Source of the DNA: Cubamyces lactineus
Taxonomy: Eukaryota; Basidiomycota; Agaricomycetes; Polyporales; Polyporaceae
Assembly: GCA_022376465.1 (NCBI GenBank)
Contig: JACDTU010000006.1
Coordinates: 1,302,001-1,366,000 of the forward strand
DNA length: 64,000 bases
Direction of reading: 5' to 3'
Each line of letters begins with the position of its first letter. The stretch's first letter is position 1. Shown here one piece after another: positions 23,722-35,036 of the stretch. The notes beneath the pieces were generated by a model. The model saw only the letters and a list, made by a program, of their open reading frames with translations, did no database searches and was not told the DNA's origin. Both the position numbers and the translations under genes were made by a program.

Positions 23722-24290
23722 TCTGAACCAACTGAGGACAGTGTACGAGTACTCAAGGAGGTAAAAGAAACAATGATTGTAGAATACGCTGTTCCACGAA
23801 CAAATTGTTTAGTAGCTCATGACAAGCATGAACAAATGACCTAAGTGGACTCCCATCGTGAAACCTTCCTCTTAACCTGTATCGTGTTGGAAGAATTTAC
23901 AGCTTAGGTGCACAGGCATGTAGAAGCCTTGAATCTGCGTATACGGGCTGTGCGACACAGGGGTGGAGATGATTCTTCGTCAACCAGACGACAAATGGAT
24001 CCATGTTGTGCGCTGGGGAAGACCTCTTGGAGATAGCAGCCACAGTATCTTCAAGATGACTGGAAATTGTGATCCTTGACAGGTCTGGGTCTGTACATGA
24101 CTGTACCTGTGTTGTAGCTGGATATTCCGCTTGGTTTCTTAGATAGCCATCGACGACAGGGCTACAGGCAATATTCAGAATGAATAGTCACAGCAAGACT
24201 ATAAGCTACAAGGTCCCTGTGAGCTGTGCACAATTTGCTCCTTGATACTCAACGCACCTAGATTGCCACCAATCCAATTGAAGCTCTCGC
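23722..24290. other. Intergenic region between convergent BUD32 and NUO9.5 genes
   Basis: No coding frame above background or RNA gene was recognised in this AT-richer stretch. Confidence 0.55.
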
Positions 24291-24653
24291 TCACTCATCC
24301 TCGTAACCCTGCACCGGTCTCCTTGGCCGTTTAGGGACTACGTTTGAAAGGGTAAGTCCCAGACGAGTTCCTTCCCATCCTTGAAAGGGATTGCAGCAAC
24401 ACGCTTCACTCACTGGGATAAGTGGCAGGGATAGGCTCAGGGGTCTTGTAACCCAACGACTTGCGAATGGGCGGAATGGTGACAACCATGAGAGGGCCAA
24501 TGAGGCCTATGACGACCGAGTAGAAGATGACCGGCTGTTCATGTGCTTGCCGTTGCTGCACACAGCGAGCTCGTCAGTCGGTGTGCAACATCACGGATTA
24601 TTAGCATGTACCAGGTAACGGTAAGTCTGCCTGAAGGAGAAGAGAGAGGCCAT
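24291..24653 (-). CDS. NADH:ubiquinone oxidoreductase 9.5 kDa subunit (NDUFA3-like)
   Basis: This is a small single-helix accessory subunit of mitochondrial complex I. Three exons join to MASLFSFRQTYRYL (24653-24612, 42 nt), then QRQAHEQPVIFYSVVIGLIG with PLMVVTIPPIRKSLGY and PEPIPATYP, and finally IPKRPRRPVQGYEDE (stop 24291-24293). The order of an aromatic N-terminus, HE-P-IFYS, a hydrophobic helix, PP-R, DPEPIP-TYP and a basic C-end matches the fungal 9.5 kDa subunit. The total is about 69 residues, close to the family size. It is too short and split to show up as one open frame. The splice at ATYP/IPKRP restores the conserved TYPIPK. Confidence 0.9.
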
Positions 24654-26064
24654 GGTGGCGGATAGTCTTGCGCCCCGCGGCCGTCGTCGGGACGAGCTCA
24701 CCAAACGGTCCGTCACGCCTGTGTTACGGCGCGTCACCGTGGCTCACGTGCCTCTCGTCACACCTTACTCGACGCTTCCTCCGTGTCACTCCTCGGGCCC
24801 TCCTTTGGCTTGAACGCGCATGCGTGGAGAGATTTCCCCCCTAGCGTCCCAGACCTTACTCACGGTTCTGAAACAGCCATCTCTATTAACCTGGTACTGC
24901 CTGGTGCTCACTGCTGCTTCTTGATCCACTATTCATGAAAAATCCACCGCGTCGCTAAGATATGATTGTAGTCGCCATTCCGAGTCTTCCCACTGACGCG
25001 ACGAAGGCTTCGAGTGGCAGCTTCAGATACGCATTGATACAAAGTATCTAACGCTGCTTGGCACTGCTTTTCCGGAACGAGATTCCGCACGAATATGTAG
25101 CTCCCTAGTAAGTCGACGCATCATTCAAGTTTGCATAGCGGCTATTCATTCCATACCATCACGGCTCAGAATGCATATGCGCTGTGCATACCCTTGTTTT
25201 CAATCTCACTTCCTTCGAGGATAAATAGTGAAAACAGGAACGCCTGCACATTAATCATTTTCGGGATATATGACGAACCCGGTCCGTTGCATGCGGAGTA
25301 TGTCCGGCACATTGCAGGAGCCGCAACTTCCGACATCCCGAACCCGACATCTTCCCCCGGAATGGGCACTAGATACACCATGGGTAGCAGATACTTCTCT
25401 TCCACATGCTCGGAGGTATAACAGCCTCGCTTCACACGCTCATAATGAGAAGCCCTTCGCCTGACGTCCCTCCGGCTAGTTCCGTGTCCCAAGCAGATCG
25501 TTCCCAATGAAGTTGATGCTATCCTCCCATCGGCCGGTCGTAGTTGGCAAGCTCGCCGCATGGTTCTCGCGACGACCACGTCTGGCCATGTGCCGCTTAG
25601 ATGAGTGCATGGCGGATCACCGTCCCCGTCGCAGAGGCTGATAATGCATGCTATCAAGCGCCTCCGCACAAAGCGCGTCCCCGCGCTGAGATCCAGCCAC
25701 CGGGCACGCAGCCCTAGCTCTGCATGACAAATGGTGAGGAACACCGCAGTGTGCCCGATCTGCGCCTTGAGAGGAGGACGCACAGCTTGTACAATTTCTC
25801 GCAAGCCAAGGGAATCAATCCCCCCATACCGATGCAGAATTCTGCCGCCACCCATGCCTCCGGTCAGATGGTGAGCATCTGCGATCAGCATACCGCCACC
25901 CGTCGGAGTTCCTTCTACAGAGAAAGGGAAGTTCCTTGTAGCTGCCCATGAGCGTGTCCATTGCCCTGGGCACCGGGGGATTATAAGCCTCCACGCGAGA
26001 TATGCCGGCGGATGTCCCGCCCACCATCGTTCGTTGACTTCCTAGCAGTCGTTCCTTGCCTGCC
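24654..26064. other. Intergenic region with one long unrecognised open frame
   Basis: Apart from the minus-strand open frame at 25166-25891, listed separately, nothing was recognised. The first part is the promoter of the complex I subunit gene. Confidence 0.5.
25166..25891 (-). CDS. Unrecognised 241-codon open frame, possibly not a gene
   Basis: An uninterrupted minus-strand frame of 241 codons starts at ATG 25891. It has many Cys, His and Arg residues, no signal peptide, no clear helix and no motif I recognise. A plus-strand frame over 25131-25421 is also open. In this GC-rich genome such frames arise by chance, and the amino-acid composition looks more like a shadow than a real protein. 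It is listed because it is the longest unexplained frame between two real genes. Confidence 0.18.
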   Translation of the reverse strand: MLIADAHHLTGGMGGGRILHRYGGIDSLGLREIVQAVRPPLKAQIGHTAVFLTICHAELGLRARWLDLSAGTRFVRRRLIACIISLCDGDGDPPCTHLSGTWPDVVVARTMRRACQLRPADGRIASTSLGTICLGHGTSRRDVRRRASHYERVKRGCYTSEHVEEKYLLPMVYLVPIPGEDVGFGMSEVAAPAMCRTYSACNGPGSSYIPKMINVQAFLFSLFILEGSEIENKGMHSAYAF

Positions 26065-28299
26065 ATGAACTCCCCTGCGGCACCGTCTAACTCCAGCAGC
26101 GCTGCGAGCCCGCTTGCGGGACTGCCTGCCATCCCGGCTCTAGACAATACCTTCGGCGCGCTGCTCATCGGAACCTTCGTAGGACTCATGTACGTCCTTC
26201 CAAGTGCTCACGTGCACAATTACTGAGTCGTTTACAGACAATATGGGTGGACCGCGCACCAGTGCTACAGGTACTACCGCATGTATCCTGCAGATACATG
26301 GATTCTTAAATCCCTAGTACGTCCCCGACCCGTCTCTTCACCCGATATGCGCACTAGACGACCTACCGCAGGTGACAGCGGTACTGTGAGCGCTCCCCGA
26401 ATTGCCCGAATATGCCGAGGAAATAACGGTTCGATGCAGTGTACTGGAGACATTCCACAGCGTGCTGTGCATGCACATTTGGTGAGAGCACCTGCGTCAC
26501 ATCTGCCAGCGCGTTGCTGATCATGATTGTCAAGTTACTACTACTTGACGACGAACTACTTTAACCCACTCGCGCTGCAGAAAGGGGTCTGGTGAGTCCC
26601 ATGCGCACTGCACTATATGCGGAGTTTGTCCGACGATGGTTACCAGGTCCATCAATGTAAGCCGTACCCTTAAGTTGAGTGGCGTCGGTACATCGTTCTG
26701 ACTTCTGACGTGCGGCGTCCAGCTGTTGGGCGTGATCACGGTACGCTGCGGATCCCACAGATATTGTCTATTCTGGACTGATTTTCTCCGACAGGGCGCT
26801 GTGATCATCACTTCTCAGAGGTATGCTATATCTCTCCTCGCAGTTCAGCGAATGATGCTAAGCTGAACTCTCATGCAGCTTCTTCTTGCGACGAGTATAC
26901 TTGAGTATGTGGAACCTCGTTCAGTAATCTGCGTATGCTGAGTTATGCCAGTTGGACGCAAATTTAGGCCTTTGGTTGCATTTGCGGTGAGCTACTGCGC
27001 ATATCTCTTGCTCGTTGCGGAGGTCTTATGTCTAGGACAGGCACTTCTGTTGATTGGTGAATTTGGTGAGGTCGCTGAGCTACTATGACGTCTCAACTGA
27101 GGTCACTGCTTACACTCCCCGCCCGAACAGGTTTCTCGACCGGTACGTATACCACCTGCACCCTACGATGGTAACGCAGTCTGATTGATCGCCATTGCCT
27201 GTAGCTGTAACGATCAACACGTCCGTAGCTTTCTGCATTACTACCCAGAAGCGCCCGCTAACATTCTTCGACAGGTTCCTCCACCCTAGCCTTCATACCT
27301 CGGATCAAGCAGTACGTACACGTCTTCCCGTACCAACTTCCGCACTAACTGCGTGCCCTGGCTTGGCGTCATCCAGTGGATGAACTCCGCGGGGGTCGGA
27401 ATGGCCGTCTTAGCGGACACGATCTTGACCGCGGCCCTGATCTTCAGTCTGCACCGGAGCAGGACTGGGATTCAGCGGTAAGCCCCATACCGTTCCGTCA
27501 TGCGTTTCACTGTCTCACGGTAGGGTATACAGCACGGATTCCATCATCGACCTCTTGATCATGTATGCGATTAATACCGGTGCGTCTTTGTCGATTCAGC
27601 TCTGCGTCCCCAGACTTTAACCTTCTCATACCTTGCTGTAGGATTGGTCACAGGGTATGTGAGATTAGGTGCACTGGCCGCATCGAGCTTCAGCTGACGT
27701 CATTCCAATAGCATCATGAACATGCTGTCCTTCGTATTTGTGCGTATTCGCATCCTCGCCACCCCACACATCCATGTGTACTGATTCGCCATTGCAGGCG
27801 CTCGCAATGCCGCACAACCTAATATATGCAGGCATAGTCATCGTTGCTACAAAATGTACGTCTCTAACGAGGAGTGATGACGCCCGGGGCCGCTGAGCTG
27901 ATTTGTGCACGCAGTATACGCCAACTCTATGATGGCTGTGTAAGCTAATTCAAAATTTCGCCTGCGTGCTCGACAATAACGCGTGCCTCTACTAGATTGA
28001 ATTCGCGCCGATCGCTCGCCACGCAGGGAAGCGGGCTCGCCCAATCCTCGTACAACATGTCGGCTATGCATCGCCACCGTACGACCGCACCCGAACGATG
28101 GAACGTACCAACCGTGAGTACCATTGTCATCGAAGTAATAGCTATGTCATCCCAAGGCATGCTGATTCTTTGGCAGGAACCTCCGGCCTCCCACACCGTC
28201 ATTGATATCAAGGTTACACAAGAGACGACGCGCGACCCGATGTCGAGCATAGACGGTTTCGAGCTAGAAGAGTCGAAATATCGCGCGGAGGCGGTTTGA
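26065..28299 (+). CDS. DUF6534-type multi-pass membrane protein with many micro-exons
   Basis: This is a basidiomycete-expanded membrane family (DUF6534) of unknown function, with about seven predicted helices. The exons join in frame as LDNTFGALLIGTFVGLIQYG, TAHQCYRYYRMYPADTW, VLETFHSVLCMHICYYY, LTTNYFNPLALQKGVW, SINLLGVITGAVIITSQSFF, RRVYLIGRKFRPLVAFA, SDQAWMNSAGVGMAVLADT, SLHRSRTGIQRTDSIIDLLI, MYAINTGLVTGIMNMLSFVF, AMPHNLIYAGIVIVATKLYA and LNSRRSLA. A cytoplasmic polar tail ends ESKYRAEAV. I count about 20 introns in 2.2 kb, with exons as short as 10 nt (26647-26656), 12 nt (27131-27142) and 13 nt (27642-27654). All splices use GT-AG and the joined frame has no stop, so the gene appears intact. 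Start 26065 gives a short Ser/Ala-rich N-terminus before helix 1. Confidence 0.9.
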
Positions 28300-28704
28300 G
28301 TGCCCACTGCCCAAGGATGTAGAATGAACTTCGACGCGCTGTTATTCGTTCTCTTGTGGTCGGTCCTTACATTTGTTCTCGCTCGGACATTAGGATGGTG
28401 GAGGTGGTTTAGAGTACTCTCATGTAAACTAATGTGTATGGGACGACGAATCGGACGGTCTAAATCGTACAACCGCAAACCCCTTCGCTCTATTAGCGAT
28501 AGTCTTGAGTTGAGCTGTAATTCTTACGTTTGTAGCACAGACTTGTTTCGCCTCAACCATAGGCTATGAGCTTGCCAAACAAGCGTTTGGGTCTTGCTGC
28601 ACGCCGTAAAGTCACGTGCCTCTAATCGGCCGCGCGCGTCGCGCGTTCAGCCGTGCCGAATGCACTCGCGAGTTCCGAGCTCTCTCACTCTGCTAGTACC
28701 ACCC

Positions 28705-30343
28705 ATGTCCTCCCTCTTCCGCTTCACGCGGTGTACTCGACTGACATTGCTCTCTAGAGTGAATGCATGGACTCCGCGTCCACAGCAAATACGGGTTCGA
28801 GCGCTCAATAACTATCCCGGAGGATCCCCGCGCTATGTGCGCTTCGACTCTCAAGGCCAGGGCCCGTATAATTCATGGGATGTGCGGCAGTGGAATACGC
28901 CTTCGAAGGTCATGGCAGGCCTAGGTGTCTTTGCCGTGGGCTACTATGTCTCGCAGTACGTATGTGCCTGTATTGCTTGTGTTTGCGAAGTATATTCGGC
29001 GGCTGATATTGCCTTACTATGGAAGCCTTGAGCAAGTGCCCGAGACAGGGCGATGGCGTTTCATGGATATCAGCCCGAAGTTCGAGGCTAGCGTAAGCCA
29101 CGCAAAGCTCAGCATGCATCTTGACTTACGGCTGAGGGACTAATCCGCCACAGCTCGCAGAAGCTGCACATAAACAGATGCTGCAAGAATTCAAGGGCAA
29201 AGTCCTCCCACCCGACCACCCATTAACGCGCCACATTCGCCGTGTGGTGACCCGTATCCTTGAGGCGAACAACCTCGGTACGCTCGAAGCTCCCGACGTG
29301 CATACGCGCCTCCTTCCGGCCACAGACGTTTGGACGGCCGGCGATGTGGATCGCATCCCACCAGAAGTTGGTGGGAAGGAATGGCACTTGTTTGTCGTGA
29401 ATGACGACAAAGTCGTGAACGCAATGGCTTCATTCGGTGGGATAACCATTACTTTCCCGGTAACTGTCTATGGTTGGCCTAACACGAGAGGAACAGGCAA
29501 CATCGTCGTGTTCACCGGCATTCTACCAGTAGCTAAAGACGAGAACGGCCTTGCGGCGGTCCTTGGACATGGTGAGCAGTCGACTTCCCAGTGTGACCCA
29601 GACATTCTTGTCTCTAACTTCATTCCGTTCAGAGATCGGGCACGCAGGTTCGTCCTCTAGTCTAGTGCGAGCATGCGGGAACTAATCACGTACGCGTACC
29701 AGTTGCTCGACATGCATCGGAACGCTACTCCTCGATGAAGGTGTTCCTTTTCCTCAGTACTATCCTGGACATTGTCGGCATACCCTTCTCGACCATCCTG
29801 ACGCGCATCTTGTACGACTTGCCCAACTCGCGGGCGCAGGAGTTCGAAGGTAATGCTCCCAGCTCTTGCGCACGCTAGAGAACAAGCTCTCATCACGTCG
29901 CTCTATCCTTAAAAGCTGACAAGATCGGGTTGAGATTGTCATCCCGAGCTTGCTTCGATCCTGAAGCGGTACCAGAGTGGGCACCTTTTCGCATGTACCG
30001 AACCTCTAGCAGTGATATTGACGTTGTCACGCCCTGCAGGATGTTTAAACGCCTGGGGCAGCTAGAGAGGGCAACGTCAGGCCGTCACATCGACTTCCTA
30101 ACCACGCACCCTGCGTCCGAGAAGCGATCCGAGGTCAGTGCACTCTAGTCGTCACGGCGTACACGATTTTGAATCCGAGACCCTCGTCTTGAATAGGCCC
30201 TACGCGAGATGCTCCCGGAGGCGTACACCGTGCAAGCAGCGAGTCCTATGTGTGGGTCGACGGCCGACCATATGGCGAGGTTCCGAGATTCGTGGCTGGG
30301 GACGCTCGATCCGGATAGGATGTCGGAAGTTCGATGGTCATAG
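28705..30343 (+). CDS. OMA1: OMA1-type mitochondrial inner-membrane metalloprotease
   Basis: This M48-family zinc protease degrades or processes inner-membrane proteins under stress. The N-terminus MSSLFRFTRCTRLTLLSR is a basic, Ser/Leu-rich mitochondrial presequence. It is followed by a helix (VMAGLGVFAVGYYV). The region SPKFEASLAEAAHKQMLQEF, VVTRILEANNLG, WHLFVVNDDKVVNAMASFG and NIVVFTGILPVAKDENGLAA matches OMA1. The zinc motif VLGHEIGHAVARHASER is assembled from three exons, the middle one being just 15 nt (29633-29647). Later segments are SRAQEFEADKIGL (third zinc ligand Glu), FKRLGQLE and DFLTTHPASEKR. ATG 28705 was preferred over an in-frame upstream ATG at 28661 because it starts the presequence directly. 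Stop at 30341-30343. Confidence 0.94.
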
Positions 30344-30595
30344 TCGTGCGGAGCTCGTTTATTACCCTCGATAGTGACCTATTGAGTCGTAGTGCTTCAT
30401 GGGACATTCATTACGTCTGCCTTGGTTCTGTGCTATCTATGATCTGCACAAAGAAACCCGCCAATAGTATACGCGTTGCACCTCGTCCTGCACCACTCAA
30501 TCGATGTTTCGGTCGTCTGTTTGCATTTGTGTTGTGATGTCTGCAGGGACTAGTCGCGAGTGTATGTATTGGATACATAAGGAGTTAAAAAGAAT

Positions 30596-30666
30596 TCCGA
30601 CACGGGGAATCGAACCCCGGGCTATCGCGTGAGAGGCGATAATGTTAGCCACTACACCATATCGGA
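30596..30666 (-). tRNA. tRNA-Glu (anticodon CUC)
   Basis: Read on the minus strand, it folds as a 71-nt cloverleaf. The acceptor arm is TCCGATA paired with TGTCGGA, the anticodon loop is CTCTCAC with CTC as anticodon, and the T-loop is GGTTCGATTCC. No intron. A T5 run lies just downstream in the transcription direction (30586-30590 as AAAAA), serving as a Pol III terminator. It is identical to the copy at 46385-46455. Confidence 0.96.
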
Positions 30667-30784
30667 TTGACTGTAGGGTTCCCTATTGCAAACACGATCA
30701 TTGTGCAGTCCTGACGCAAATTCGCGCTGCTAATTCGTTTGTACTTGTGAGCTACTTGACCATCTACGACCACTCATCTGCACC

Positions 30785-31943
30785 ATGCCTCGCCCACCAT
30801 CGCCCTCAATACCAGAGAAAGAATTCGTGTATGGCGCGCTCAAGCAGTCTTTGCGCCTGGACGGCCGAGCCATGCTCGAAATGCGCACCCCGACGCTCAC
30901 TTTCGGTCCAGAGCTAGGATGGGTCGAATGCTCTCTAGGGAAAACACGGTACGCACACCATCTGCACGTCCCGCCCATTACGCACCAAGCTAATGTATGC
31001 GCGTCGTAAACCTGGTGAATGTAGGGTGCTCGCGCAGGTCGACGGGAAGATGGTGAAGCCTCCGCCGGAACGCCCGCTTGAGGGCATGATTACCATCCAC
31101 TCCGAGCTCTCCTCGATGGCCTCGAACGAGTATGAACCCGGCCGGTAGGTACGTGCGCCCTTCGTGTACGTGTACGCGTCGCTTACGGTTTGCGGTGCTG
31201 TCGTGCGTGTGCGTGCGTTGTGTGCGAGTAGAGCGTCCGACCAAGAGGTCACGATCACGCGGATGCTGGATAAGGTCCTCCGGAGGAGCGACGCGGTGGA
31301 CAAGGAGAGCTTGTGCGTGCTTGCAGGACAGCGGGTAAGTTTCCCTATCTCCTTCCCCCGCTGCCCATCTGAACGGTTTGGCGTGTGGATTGCTGTCTGA
31401 CGCGAGCGATAGGTGTGGCACATCCGCCTGACGATCCACATCCTGTCCGACGCGGGCAACATGCTCGACTGCGCGTGCCTCGCGGGCATCGTCGCGCTCA
31501 AGCACTTCCGAAGACCTGAAGTCGAAGTCGTCGGCGACGAGATCACCATCGTACGCACCCGTCCCTCCTACGCCCCTCTCTCGGAAACCTATATTAAGAC
31601 GTATCTTTCTCCCTAGCACCACCCCTCAGAACGCGCGCCAATGCCACTCTCGATGCACCACACGCCCTACTGCTTCACCTTCGCGTTCTTCCCAGACACC
31701 AGCACGCCCCCGCTGCTCGACCCGTCGCACCTCGAGGAGACGCTCAGCGCGGGCCTGCTCTCCGTCGCGCTCAACGCGCAGCGCGAGCTCTGCGTCGTCC
31801 AGAAGGCGGGCGGGGTCCCCCTCGCGCCTGAAGACGTGCTCCGGATCATGGACGTCGCCGTCCAGAGGGCGCGCGAGCTGGACAAGATCGTCGAGCGTGC
31901 GTTGCAGGAGGATTGGCAGGGGCGGACTGTCGAGGTCCGGTAG
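30785..31943 (+). CDS. RRP45: Exosome RNase PH-ring subunit RRP45
   Basis: RRP45 is a non-catalytic RNase PH-like subunit of the nuclear and cytoplasmic RNA exosome ring. The N-terminus EKEFVYGALKQSLRLDGRA is the classic start of the family. It continues with MRTPTLTFGPELGWVECSLG, VLAQVDGKMVKPP, ERPLEGMITIHSELSSMAS, RMLDKVLRRSDAVDKESLCV, LAGQRVWHIRLTIHILSDAG, NMLDCACLAGIVALKHFRRP, MPLSMHHTPYCFTFAFF and LSVALNAQRELCVVQKAGG. The gene ends EDWQGRTVEVR. It has about five exons; the final one starts after an intron ending CTAG at 31617. Start CACCATG at 30785 is well placed and the tRNA-Glu gene lies divergently 118 bases upstream. The protein is about 300 residues, lacking the long C-terminal extension of human EXOSC9. 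Confidence 0.93.
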
Positions 31944-32527
31944 TCCGCTGTCGGTGTTGTCCCGGTGTTATTCCTTGTGCGTTCCGCTCTTCCTCGGCTA
32001 GGCTGCGCGTGTTCAGGTTGAGCTGACAGCCGTTCTCCAAACAATACTCGAGCTTAGGCCTCTTTTCGAAACGAAAAGGTGACGTCCAGCCCATTGAAAC
32101 TCTGTCTGTCTGTCTAGGGTTTAACTTGGACGCAGCCACGGGTCGCGACGCAGTCACCAATCTTCCTTCTCAAGTCGGTGCTCCAAGGCACTCGAGCATC
32201 AAACAGTTCTGCCTCCGCTACAGCGCACAGTTATAGTGGAAAACAGTTGGAACATATAAAGCATCCAGCGGGTGTCGTGCAAAAGTATCTGACAGGCTGA
32301 ATTGTTGTACACTAGGCGCATGTGTAATGTATACTGGCAGCTGGGCAGCGCACCATCTACTTCTGCCAACCAAGCAACCGGCCAACTGCCCATCTACCCA
32401 ACCGACCAGGCCCGTTGCGAATTAAGCTATACTGTTTAGGGATACAGTACCGCCCCGCGGTGCGTCCATGTGTCCAAGATATCTCACCCACAACATCCAA
32501 CAACACCCCATCCGCGCTGCCCCGCGA
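31944..32527. other. Intergenic region between convergent RRP45 and the membrane-protein gene
   Basis: A short (GTCT)n run lies near 32100-32115. No gene was recognised. Confidence 0.55.
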
Positions 32528-35036
32528 TCAGTGCATGTCCAGCAACCGGTACGGCGGCGGCATGAGCTGCATCTCGATGCCCCCGCCCTCGCCGCCCCCG
32601 CCGCCCCCGCCGCCCCCGCCGCCCCCGCCGCCCCCGCCGCCCCCGCCGCCCCCGCCGTCTCTGCCCCTGCTGTCCCTGTCCCCGCGCGCGGTTTCACCGA
32701 CCCTGCGGAGCCAACTATACATGTACGCATCACCGAGCATCACGTCCGGGGGCGAACGTGGCGGAAGACGTGCCGACGTAGGCATGCTGGGCACGCTGGG
32801 TACATGCTCACCCGGCGAGCCCACCATGATCGCCCGCGGCCGGTGTCTCCGGCGCGTGCTGTGGCTCGTTGTCGTTGAGGCAGTCTTGTCCGTCGACCGC
32901 GCTCGACGCGCCCTTGGCGTAGGTGTCGGCGGCGGCGGCGGCGCGTTGCCCCCGCCACCACGCTCTACTGCTCTGTCTCCGTGCTGGTGCCGGCTGTGAG
33001 GCTCGTCAACGGGACTGCGCGGCGTTCGTGGAGTACGCGTGAAGGAGACCGTGATGGCTCCTCCGCCGTCTCCTGTGGTGTTTACGTGGCGGGCCCGCCC
33101 TCGGTCGTAGGGATAGGCGTCGTCGGTCCGCTCCCTGTTGCCAGTGTCGCCCCACGTACCTCTCCCAGCCGCAGCCCCTGAGTCCGAACCCGGGCATATG
33201 GCCGAACCTGAGTCACCCCTTGGCCAGCCGCCTTTCTCGCGGCGCGACAGCCCTGCGCTGTGCGGAGATCGCCCGGACTCGGGGAGTGTCGACGTGGACG
33301 CGAACGGATTCGGATTGGACGTGCCCGTGGGCGCGGGTGTATCGGCGAACACGGACGACGAGAATGGTGAGAAGGGCGGGGCGAGGAACGGGCGGGCCGT
33401 GATCTCGTCCGTGACGCGTGCTGTGTGTTGCCGGCGGTGCACGAGCGCACGCCAGACGACGATAGCGAGTAAGATGAGGCCGAGCGCGCTAAGAGTCGAT
33501 GCGAGGACGAGGGTCGTGCGTTCGCTGGTGGTCGTGCAGATGCAGGTGTGGACGCGGGCATGGAAACAGGTCGTACGTGAGTGGTGAAGAACTATGTATG
33601 CGTACGAGGAGGGGAAACGGGGGATGAAGACACTGACCTGTGTGGAAAGCCATTCCTGCAACGCGCCGATAATCAGCACTGTCGATCATTCGGGCACTCG
33701 AGGCCAGTCGAAGTGGCTGCTGCTGCTGTACTCACTCGGGCGACGGGCTAGTGGGGCCACTATCTCCAACAGTGAATACGATTCCGTAAGAGACGCTCAT
33801 GCGTGTTGCAGCCTCCGAGAGCGGATTGTTCTCCAGCAGGAGTGTGTGGCTCGCGTCGTCGAGATCCATGTTCGCGTACAGCAGGATCGGTGGCGAACTG
33901 CTCGAGCTGCTGTTGCCAGCGGAGATGGGGACGTTGGGCATGTACGGAGCATGCGTGCGCCCGTCGACCGTTACGCTGAATGGTGCACTCGTCGCGTCCA
34001 GGAAACCGTATATTGAGATTCCTGCACCTGGTGTGCCCCGATTGCAATGCCGCGTGTAGGTTCCGTTTGACATTCAGTATCAGAGAAGGTTCAGTCGGTC
34101 GCTCGTCGCTCACCCTTGAAGGATGCAATGTGTCGTCAGTTACCGGAACGATACAATATGAACGCTGGTACTCACAGTAAAATTCACCTCCATCTTCCCA
34201 AAGTCGAGTAATGTAGAACTGTAGTGAATCGCACGTACAGCCAGGTCAGCGCGCAACGTTCACACGTCTTAACTTTTTGACGTCACTCGGTCGTGACTCA
34301 CCGGGAAACATCGTCAATCTGCCACACGTCCGTATCCGCTGGCGCCCATGTACACGCCGAGTCGCTGTGGGCGATCCTCTGGCCCTCGCTCAGCGGGGTC
34401 TCAAAAATCAGCTAGGTAGCACGAGAAGCCCGGCGTCGTCAGTGTTACCCCAAAGTAATTTTGGAGGAGCAAACTGACGTGATCGATCCCCAAGACGGGC
34501 CCACCGATGCCCGAACCACTCCTTGCAGCTGTCGTTATCCGTACGTCGTGGTGGGCTGCGGGCAAGTCGGATGCAGCGAACAGGACGAAGGTGCCGTTAC
34601 TGCCACCATCGCCGCCGAACGAGCGGACGTTCCCGCTGCATTCAACCAATCTGTTATCGAGGAAGACACAGCATGGGCCCACCCATGGTCTATCGATAGC
34701 ATAGACCCTGCAAACGATTCGGTTTGTTGTCAAGGGAGATGAGCGATGCTTAATGCAACGTAATGATTTGCAGGGGGCTTACCAGATGGCGGTTCCCCAC
34801 CAGGAGAACGTCACGCTCGCGCCGCCGCTGGACGAGCCATTTGTGGCATGGTAGGTCGCGTTGGGCTGCGCCTGCCAGACGGTGAGAGGCGGATGGGTCA
34901 AATATTACTCGGGCAGACAGGACTCAGAAGGACTGACCAGAACTGGATCATTCGCAGGGGAGACAATGTACCACGCGCTCCGGGGGATGTAGTTGAGGAG
35001 CGGGCTCAAGTGTGAGACGGTGGTGTTGAGCGGCAT
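32528..35036 (-). CDS. Single-pass membrane protein with tandem ectodomain modules and poly-Gly cytoplasmic tail
   Basis: The gene reads MPLNTTVSHLSPLLNYIPRS at the start (35036), then NATYHATN and FSWWGTAIW. Next is GPCCVFLDNRLVEC with ASDLPAAHHDVRITTAARSG (about 34720-34490), and a second similar module near 34050-33740 (ISIYGFLDATSAPFSVTVDG, NMDLDDASHTLLLENN). Each module resembles the galactose-binding-like beta-sandwich ectodomains frequent in Agaricomycete surface proteins. A single helix follows (TLVLASTLSALGLILLAIVVW, near 33510). The last exon is a long disordered cytoplasmic tail with a poly-Gly run of over 20 residues near the C-terminus. The N-terminus lacks an obvious classical signal peptide. 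Introns between modules were inferred, so exact boundaries need transcripts. A cell-wall sensor-like role is only a guess from layout. Confidence 0.72.
32591..32657. repeat. 9-bp tandem repeat coding poly-Gly
   Basis: Seven perfect copies of GCCGCCCCC plus four bases lie at 32591-32657. Read on the minus strand in the membrane-protein gene they code only glycine. Pure unit identity suggests recent slippage and possible length variation among strains. Confidence 0.92.

Noticed and set aside
30138..30374. Separate open frames at the end of OMA1
   Set aside because: They are other frames of the last OMA1 exon and its 3' flank.
32415..32999. Plus-strand frame with a long proline run
   Set aside because: It is the antisense of the poly-Gly exon of the minus-strand membrane-protein gene.
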